Source of the DNA: Zanthoxylum bungeanum
Taxonomy: Eukaryota > Streptophyta > Magnoliopsida > Sapindales > Rutaceae
Reading direction: 5' to 3'
Length of the DNA stretch: 64,000 nucleotides
Assembly: GCA_019454045.1 (NCBI GenBank)
Contig: SKCR01047722.1
Location: 1-64,000 of the forward strand
Shown here: positions 57,521 through 64,000 of the stretch, in pieces
How positions within the stretch are numbered: position 1 is the first letter of the stretch
How the letters are laid out: each line of letters starts with the position of its first letter
Translations under genes and position numbers: made by a program
Notes under the pieces: generated by a model
Told to the model about the DNA's origin: nothing
What the model saw: only the letters and a program-made list of their open reading frames with translations
The model's database searches: none

Positions 57521-57991
57521 CAAGCCTTGGCGGATTTTGTCGCCGAATATACCGACCCCCATACCCTGGCCATAGAAGAGGACAAATGGGAAATGTCTGT
57601 AGACGGTTCGGCCAGCACACAAGGCAATGGCGCGGGAATCATCCTAAAAAGCAACAAAGGAGAAGAAATCATACTCGCCCTAAAATTCGCTTTCATAGCA
57701 ACCAACAATGAAGCAGAATATGAAGCAATACTGGGCGGTCTGAGACTATGCACGGTACTGGGGATCCAAAATGTGGTAGTAAGGAGTGACTCACAGTTAG
57801 CCATTCAGCAACTAAATGGAGCATTTCAAGCGAAAGAGCCTAGCATGATGGCCTATCTGACCGAAGTACAAAAGTTAACAGGGAAGATGGGGGATGTACG
57901 CTTCGAACAAATCTCCCGAGAGAAGACAATTGTGAGGCAGACACACTGGCACGGCTCGCCTCTTCAACAAAAGCCGAACACCCCAGAATAA
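57521..57991 (+). pseudogene. Tat element second, archaeal-type RNase H (aRNH)
   Basis: One open frame of 154 codons holds the full catalytic set: Asp in MSVDGSASTQGNGAG, Glu in NNEAEYEAILGGL, Asp in VVRSDSQLAIQQL. A duplicated RNase H downstream of the retroviral-type one marks Tat-clade elements. It ends by frameshift before integrase. Confidence 0.88.
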
Positions 57992-59300
57992 TCCCTTTGA
58001 TTTACATCCGGGAAAGGAGCGTGGGGGAATCTAAAGTGGAAGTTCTAGATAAAGAAAGAAAAGCATCATGGATGCAACCCATCAGAGAATATCTGGAAAC
58101 AGGAGAAACACCAGGAGATAAAACGGAGGTCAGGAAGTTAAAATAAAAAAGCACCAGATTTTCCCTAATCAACGGGGTACTTTACCGAAGAGGTTACTCA
58201 GTCCCCCTCCTGAGATGTCTGGCAGAAGAAGAGGCAAATTATGTGCTCAGGGAGATACATATGGGCATCTGAGGGAGCCACGCCGGAGGTCGCTCAATTG
58301 CTTTCAAAGCCTTGAGACAAGGCTTCTATTGGCCGACCATGCACCAGGACGACATAGAAGTAGCCCGAAAGTGCGAAGGATGTCAGAAAAACGCAAATCT
58401 CCACCACCAACCAGCCGAACAGTTAACTACGATGCTCAGTCCCTGGCCGTTCGCCCAGTGGGGACTAGACATCATTGGGCCAATGCCACAGGGGAAAGGG
58501 CAGGCAAAATACGCCATCGTGGCCATAGACTATTTCACCAAATGGGTGGAGGCAGAGCCATTATCCACCATAACGGAGAAAAAAGCCACTGAATTCCTGA
58601 GGAAAAATATCGTCTGCCGATTCGGGATTCCTCGAGCCATCATCACTGACAACGGGAAGCAGTTTGACAGCAAAGGTTTCAGAAAACTCTGCGAGGACCT
58701 CCAAATTGCCCTAAGGTTCGCCACGCCAGCCCACCCCAAATCAAACGGACAAGTCGAAGCGACAAACAAAACCATCAAGGCTAACCTGAAAGCTCGGCTT
58801 GGATCCAGTAAAGGCCTATGGGTCGAGGAACTACCAGAAGTACTATGGGCACACGGACAACCTATAAGGATTCCACGGGAGAAACCCCATTCTCTTTAGC
58901 ATACGGATGTGAAGCTGTCATCCCGGCAGAGATCGGGGTGACCTCCCACAGGGTTCAGCACTACGGAGTAAACAGAATGAATGACTTATCAGAAACCACC
59001 TCGACCTGATAGAAGAGAAGAGAGAGAGATCGGCCATAAAAACAGCAATCTACCAGCAAAGGATGGCCCGCTTCTACAATAAAAGGATTCGGACACGCAC
59101 CTTCATCCCGGGCGACCTGGTGCTAAGAAAAGTCACCCTAAATACTCGAAGCCAGATGAAGGCTCCCTGGGCGCCAAATGGGAAGGGCCCTACAAGGTGG
59201 TAAAAGTGGTGAAGCCCGGAGTGTACATCCTAGAACGGCTGGACGACACAAGATTAAAAAAGCCATGGAACGCCGATATGTTGAGAAAATACTTCCAGTA
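57992..59300 (+). pseudogene. Tat element integrase
   Basis: The zinc-binding domain lies at about 58160-58390, with a stop near 58143 and a TGA near 58271 (GVLYRRGYSVPLLRCL, HAGGRSIAFKALRQGFYWP, CEGCQKNANLHH). The core is in frame 58312-58899: first Asp in WGLDIIGPMP, second Asp in AIITDNGKQF, Glu in NGQVEATNKT with 35 residues between the last two. A frameshift near 58850 moves the rest to 58818-59009 (TPFSLAYGCEAVIPAEIG), and the C-terminal domain (FIPGDLVLRKV, LKKPWNADMLRKYFQ) ends near 59300 after more shifts. Confidence 0.88.
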
Positions 59301-59574
59301 AACTTTCCCTTCCCCCTATCTGCTTACGGCAAACAAATAAGGGACAGGAATTCAAATACAGAGCCTCTCTCAAAATGACCCACAGAGAGTTGCAAGAAGG
59401 GCAGTATGTCCCCAAGTATCAATAATAACTTTTTTTACCCGCTCTTCTAAAAAATAAAACTTTGCAAAAAACCCCGGGGACATACTCAATGCAACAATCC
59501 GAACATAAAGAGAAATATGCCCTCTGATGTTCCGAACAGCTCAGGACTGGATCTTATTCCGCCGAGGTCATCTG
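59301..59574 (+). other. Start of the Tat 3' UTR
   Basis: Non-coding. Around 59540-59574 lies a partial unit (CAGGACTGGATCTTATTCC, then GCCGAGG) related to sequences near 60710 and 60750. Confidence 0.5.
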
Positions 59575-59981
59575 GCTCGGGGTCGGGGTACGTCCCACCG
59601 AGTCAGCCCTTCGGACTAGGGACGTAACATTCCCCCAGGTCCAAGTGCCTTTTTCAGCTCGGGGTCGGGTACATCCCACCGAGTCAACCCTTCGGACTAG
59701 GGACGTAACATTCCCCCAAGTCCAAGTGCCTTTTTCAGCTCGGGGTCGGGTACATCCCACTGAGTCAGCCCTTCGGACTGGGGACGTAACATTCCCCCAG
59801 GTCCAAGTGCCTTTTTCAGCTTGGGGTCGGGTACATCCCACCGAGTCAGCCCTTCGGACTGGGGACGTAACATTCCCCCAGGTCCAAGTGCCTTTTTCAG
59901 CTCGGGGTCGGGGTACGTCCCACCGAGTCAGTCCTTCGGACTGGGGACGTAACATTCCCCCGGGACCAAGCATCTCTCTTG
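59575..59981 (+). repeat. Tandem array 1: five 81-82-bp units
   Basis: Units start at 59575, 59657, 59738, 59819 and 59900, each GCTCGGGGTCGGGTACRTCC, then CACCGAGTCA, CCTTCGGACT, ACGTAACATTCCCCC and CAAGTGCCTTTTTCA. Because 81 bp is 27 codons, both strands stay open across the array; these frames are not genes. Confidence 0.95.
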
Positions 59982-59989
59982 GCTCGGAG

Positions 59990-60350
59990 TCCTCAGGGAC
60001 ATACCCGATGGGTAGGATCCGTGAGAAGCATAGCACGGGGAGGGATGATACCCCCGTGGCGATTGCTTACTCCAGTGTTACCGAACATAAGGAGGAAAAT
60101 GCCCTTAATGTATCGAACACTTTTTGATCCTCATGTACCCGATGTAATGGATCCGTGGGAAAGCATAGCACGGGGGATAATGATGCCCCCGTCGCGATTG
60201 CTAGCTCCAGTGATGCCGGACTTAAGGAGGAATGTGCCCTTAGTATCCCGGACACTCTTTGATCCATTCATCATCCGGATCCGCGAGAGACACAGCACGG
60301 GGATGCGTTGTGCCCCTGTAGCGTGTGCTTACTCCAGCGTGGTAAGGAGG
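59990..60350 (+). repeat. Tandem array 2: three ~130-bp diverged units
   Basis: Units start near 60000, 60134 and 60267. Each has GGATCCGYGRGA, ATAGCACGGGG (third: ACAGCACGGGG), GCGATTGCT-like, CTCCAG, AAGGAGGA, TGCCCTTA and GAACACTTTTTGATCC-like blocks. Divergence is greater than in array 1. Confidence 0.85.
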
Positions 60351-60793
60351 AGCCCTCATACAATACCCAGGCTCCCAGTGAACCGACGTGTAGAGGATGT
60401 GCCCTCACCATTCAAACGCTCTACTGATCCGAATCCTGGTTCGCCGGGACACTGAATTGAAAGATTCAGAATTGTGTTTTGGAGACCTCGGGCAGGACGC
60501 TGTTTTGAGGCATCCATGTTGTTGTTTATGCTTGCAAAAATGTTTTTGTTTTGGGATAGGTGCTAAGTCACCCCCACCTTTTGATTTCATTTTCCAGAAT
60601 CTTGTTTTTGTTTTTCGCCGGTCTGGCAGAGGGACGCCCATGCCAGATTCGGTAGGGCTACAAAGGTTGATTCACTTCCCTTCGGAATAAGTCCCAGGGA
60701 TTAATCGGCTCAGGGCTGGATTACGCTCCGCCGAGGCTACTTCTTAGTCGGCTCGGAGCTGGATTTCGTTCCGCCGAGGCCGCTTGGTTTTCA

Positions 60794-61410
60794 GCTCGGG
60801 GTCGGGTTACGTCCCACCGAGTCAGTCTTCTTTGGACTGGGGAGGTAACATTCCCCCAGAGCCCAAGTCTTTCACTCAGCTCGGGGTTGGGTTACGTCCC
60901 ACCGAGTCAGTCTTCTTTGGACTGGGGAGGTAACATTCCCCCAGAGCCCAAGTCTTTCACTCAGCTCGGGGTCGGGTTACGTCCCACCGAGTCAGTCTTA
61001 TTTGGACTGGGGAGGTAACATTCCCCCAGAGCCCAAGTCTTTCACTCAGCTCGGGGTCGGGTTACCTCCCACCGAGTCAGTCTTCTTTGGACTGGGGAGG
61101 TAACATTCCCCCAGAGCCCAAGTCTTTCACTCAGCTCGGGGTCGGGTTACCTCCCACCGAGTCAGTCTTCTTTGGACTGGGGAGGTAACATTCCCCCAGA
61201 GCCCAAGTCTTTCACTCAGCTCGGGGTCGGGTTACGTCCCATCGAGTCAGTCTTCTTTGGACTGGGGAGGTAACATTCCCCTAGAGCCCAAGTCTTTCAC
61301 TCAGCTCGGGGTCGGGTTACGTCCCACCGAGTCAGTCTTCTTTGGACTGGGGAGGTAACATTCCCCCAGAGCCTAAGTATCTCACTCAGCTCGGGGTCGG
61401 GATATGCCCC
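60794..61410 (+). repeat. Tandem array 3: seven 85-bp units plus a partial unit
   Basis: Units start at 60794, 60879, 60964, 61049, 61134, 61219 and 61304, with a broken eighth at 61389. Each reads GCTCGGGGTCGGGTTACG, then TCCCACCGAGTCAGTCTTC, TTTGGACTGGGGAGGTAAC and ATTCCCCCAGAGCCCAAG. It is clearly related to array 1 but with its own length and changes. Two half-units of ~43 bp (near 60707 and 60750) precede it. Confidence 0.95.
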
Positions 61411-62142
61411 TCCAGCTCATGTTAACCCCCGAAGGGTCTCAAAGTGTTCGATGACAAGAAACTCAAAAAAAAAAAAAAAAGAGAAAGAAAAGTAAATACA
61501 TAAATACATAAAATACAAAGTTATTACAAAAAAAAAAGGAAGAGGTCGTTCAGAAGACTTACTTGTTCTTCTCAGAAAAGCCGGAGATTGTGCAGTATGG
61601 CTTGCCCGTCCCTTATGTTCGCAACGGAGAGAAAGAAAGCCCGCGGTTGAACTCCGAGAGCACTGAGTTGAGCGAGTCACGAAAATATTTTCAGGATAGA
61701 AGGAGAAATTGCCAAAAAAGGTTGAACAGTAAAAGCCTCGCCTTCTTATAGTCATGGCGAGGACGCTCGTGGCCGTTGGATCAAAAGAAGGAACCCGGAT
61801 GAACGCCAAGTGTCAACTGCAAAAGAGATCTGCCAAAATTAAACAGACGGTTGAGATCAGCGAACTGTGAAGACGCCTCTAAACACGGTCGATTCGTTTC
61901 CTTTTTGGCGGGAACCTGACGGATGTTCGACAAGTGTCAAAACTGGAAGAAAACCTAAAGATGATTTGATGGGCATTTAAACAGACATGACTGTTGCACG
62001 TCTCAAGAAAAGGCGTTTGAAAAGGGGCGACAGAACACTTCAGAATCGGGTCGACCTCCACTAGAATAAATCAGCACACCATCTTTACATAGTTCCCGGC
62101 ACCAACTTGCATACTCGTTGGAACCGAGAACTAGGGGACAGA
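61411..62142 (+). other. Tat element distal 3' UTR and polypurine tract
   Basis: Non-coding, with an A-run at 61465-61481. The polypurine tract ACTAGGGGACAGA (62129-62142) precedes the 3' LTR. Confidence 0.7.
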
Positions 62143-62909
62143 TGTTGATGGTGTTTTCTAGGCACCACGTTATTCAAGCAGCACGACAGGGGTAAGAAAG
62201 GTAATTCACTTCTCGGTCAACATCATTAATGCCGACCCGACCACTAAGAGCCAAACAGTGAGAGACTGAGCACTTGGTGATAGGTGACCGACCACTTTTC
62301 CAGATAAACCGGGCACTATCAAGTCGGTAGAAGCATTCTCAGCATAAAAGACTATCATGACCGACCTCATGAAGACCGACCAGACAGGCGAGATATGCTC
62401 AAGATGACGACACCCTATTCTTGCAGATAAGATAAACAAATTATCCTACTCTCACAAGGAAATGAAGTCAGAATCCAAGAAGGAATAAGAAAAGTGAAAG
62501 CAACGTTGGGTTAGAAATCCCTACAAGAGGAGAAGACTAAGTTCAACTAGGATTTCTTATGCAAATAGGAGTCTGATTTCTGTACTATTATAAATAGGAG
62601 GGCAGAGTATGTGTAAAAGGCATCAAAAAATAAGGGATCTGAATCTTCAAGCTCTGACTTGTAGAAAACAAAAAGAGACCCGAAAAGAGTGTTTAAGTAA
62701 TAAAAGTACCATCCCGTTTGTGTCCGTGGACGTAGGTCGGATCCAAATCCACCGAACCACGTTAAATCTCTTTGTTGATTGGTGTGTTTATCTGTTTTTT
62801 GCTAAATTTGCCTTTGGTCCCCCATAACCAAACAAATTCACTATTGAAGGAGGATTTCCTCAGGAGTGATATTCCCATATTACCCTGAGACCAAAATCCG
62901 CCGTCAACA
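62143..62909 (+). repeat. Tat element 3' LTR (767 bp)
   Basis: Nearly identical to 53021-53785; the differences I see are almost all C/T or G/A plus a small indel near 62630. Confidence 0.95.
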
Positions 62910-64000
62910 TAATGCATGTTTTAAAATCCACAAATCTTACAACATAATCTCGAATTTCAACATAGTAACCAAACTATCAAATTCCTATTTCACTATTTCC
63001 CACATTAATTCAAACCCACCAATCAAATTTTACATTTTGCAAACAAACCCCTCTCTCAATCAAAACAAATACCAACAATCACACACACACACCCAAAACC
63101 TAAATTCCACCATTTTCATAACACATGCAAATTCATCCATTACTCATTTTCTAAAACACAAAAGCACAACTACGATTCTACTTTCAGTTACAAAAATTCA
63201 AACAATCACCATTTTTTTTATTTCATTGCATATTTATATCTGCATATAACAGTAAAAACAAAATTTGCAAGCATATAAGTGAAAATAGTGAGTAATTAGA
63301 GTATATAAATAGAAAAAAGAAGGTACCAAGCAATGATCGAAATTGAGACTTTGTTGAAAGAGCAGTCCTAATCTGCGCAGGGAGGGGTTGATGACCCTTA
63401 TATATATATATATCCTGCCCATTTTTCTTATCGTACGCTGTCCTTATATCGGGCCATAGTTTTTCCCAGTATATAAAATAAGTCACTAGCCCTGTGGAAT
63501 TGACTACAATACTTTTTAATATCATTATAGTGTAAATATCATTGTGCCTAACTCATTTGAAATGTCGTGCTCCCTGATAGTTTCCTTAAAATAAAACTGC
63601 ATTGGAATAAATAGTTTTCGCCTTAAATCTTTCATGGTGAATTACAATTGGATTTACTTGGCGAACCAGTGACTTATTTTCTTGAACTGTTTCGCCGTTG
63701 GTGTAAACCAATACAATTACCATCACACAGCTTCCCTTCGACCATTTCTCGTTCTACGGTTGTGTTCAATTCGGCCATGAACATCGGTCATGGCTTCATC
63801 AAGTAATTTGTGAAATCCAGCCTTTAAAATTCTCATGGAAGCGGCCTCACTTCTTTCTTGAAATATGTGATCTACTATGAAAGGTAATCTGTATTTATCC
63901 CCATTAGGACTCTTCTCCTAATATAGTGATTATTAAAAGTCATAGCTCATCCTAACCTTGACATGCAACACTCTGCGTCATTATGGGAATGGGAAGGAGT
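62910..64000. other. Right flank, no gene recognised
   Basis: An AT-rich stretch to about 63300, with (AC)n near 63080-63095 and (TA)n at 63400-63413, then more balanced sequence to the window end. A 100-residue frame on the minus strand at 63525-63223 has no domain I recognise; its C-terminal third is hydrophobic. The stretch could include a 5' region of a gene beyond the window. Confidence 0.35.

Larger units (their letters stand above)
53021..62909 (+). mobile_element. Tat-lineage gypsy retrotransposon with satellite-like 3' UTR
   Basis: Two LTRs (765 and 767 bp) differ by only about nine substitutions that I can count by eye, so the insertion is recent. The order is PBS, gag, protease, RT, RNase H, a second RNase H (aRNH), integrase, a long 3' UTR with tandem repeats and a polypurine tract. 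A second RNase H after the first is diagnostic of the Tat clade. Flanking bases TAATA (53016-53020) and TAATG (62910-62914) are a probable 5-bp target duplication with one change. Stops and frameshifts make it non-autonomous now. Confidence 0.92.

Noticed and set aside
59554..60127. 160-residue open frames on both strands over repeats
   Set aside because: They span 81-bp tandem units (27 codons), which keeps frames open automatically; composition is repetitive and no domain is present.
59575..61410. CRISPR-like arrangement of direct repeats
   Set aside because: Units are contiguous, with no unique spacers, and lie in a plant retrotransposon 3' UTR.
63223..63525. 100-residue minus-strand frame as a gene
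   Set aside because: No domain, low-complexity hydrophobic end, and a dinucleotide repeat inside; support is insufficient.

Overview
The window is a transposon-dense stretch of a plant nuclear genome, most likely a eudicot. The evidence is Ty1/copia and Ty3/gypsy LTR retrotransposons of plant lineages (copia, Athila-like, Tat-like with two RNase H domains), a plant-style spliced CMC2 gene and LOG-type cytokinin-enzyme sequences. I cannot name the species. Nearly all of the 64 kb is nested LTR elements. The only host gene that looks intact is a three-exon, minus-strand CMC2-like gene at 18067-20245, encoding an 83-residue twin Cx9C mitochondrial protein.

Left part (1-17816). A decayed copia element (copia-A, 1-8171, its 5' LTR cut by the window edge) sits in a LOG-like sequence carried by a minus-strand Athila-like element (Athila-A, 8172-12588). 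Athila-A is itself inserted in the reverse transcriptase of a second, minus-strand copia (copia-C, 12589-16985). A 3' copia fragment (copia-D, 17205-17816) follows, then CMC2.

Middle (20830-52217). A plus-strand Athila-like element (Athila-1) has been split twice. Its gag/protease region holds a minus-strand non-autonomous Athila-like element (Athila-2, 23677-32055) with an intronless, frameshifted LOG copy between its two LTRs. Its 3' LTR holds a copia element (copia-B, 34415-51139). The 5' LTR of copia-B contains both a long-LTR LARD-like element (35499-42460, TSD TTTAC) and a 715-bp hAT-type MITE (43520-44234, TSD CCAATTAG).

Right part (53021-62909). A young Tat-lineage gypsy element has 765/767-bp, nearly identical LTRs and gag-PR-RT-RNH-aRNH-INT with scattered stops and frameshifts. 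Its 3' untranslated region is built of three tandem-repeat arrays. The flanks 52218-53020 and 62910-64000 hold nothing I can identify.

Main points of interest. (1) Two Athila-like elements carry a LOG-like gene in sense orientation between the end of pol and the polypurine tract, where autonomous Athila elements have an env-like ORF; this suggests a retrotransposon family that captured a cytokinin-activating enzyme gene. (2) The copia elements contain dense runs of short inverted repeats with 1-3-nt spacers, mostly TGG, TAG or TTG; at least ten lie within 425 bp at 7222-7646. (3) The Athila-like LTR promoters carry perfect GC-rich and G-box palindromes close to their TATA boxes.
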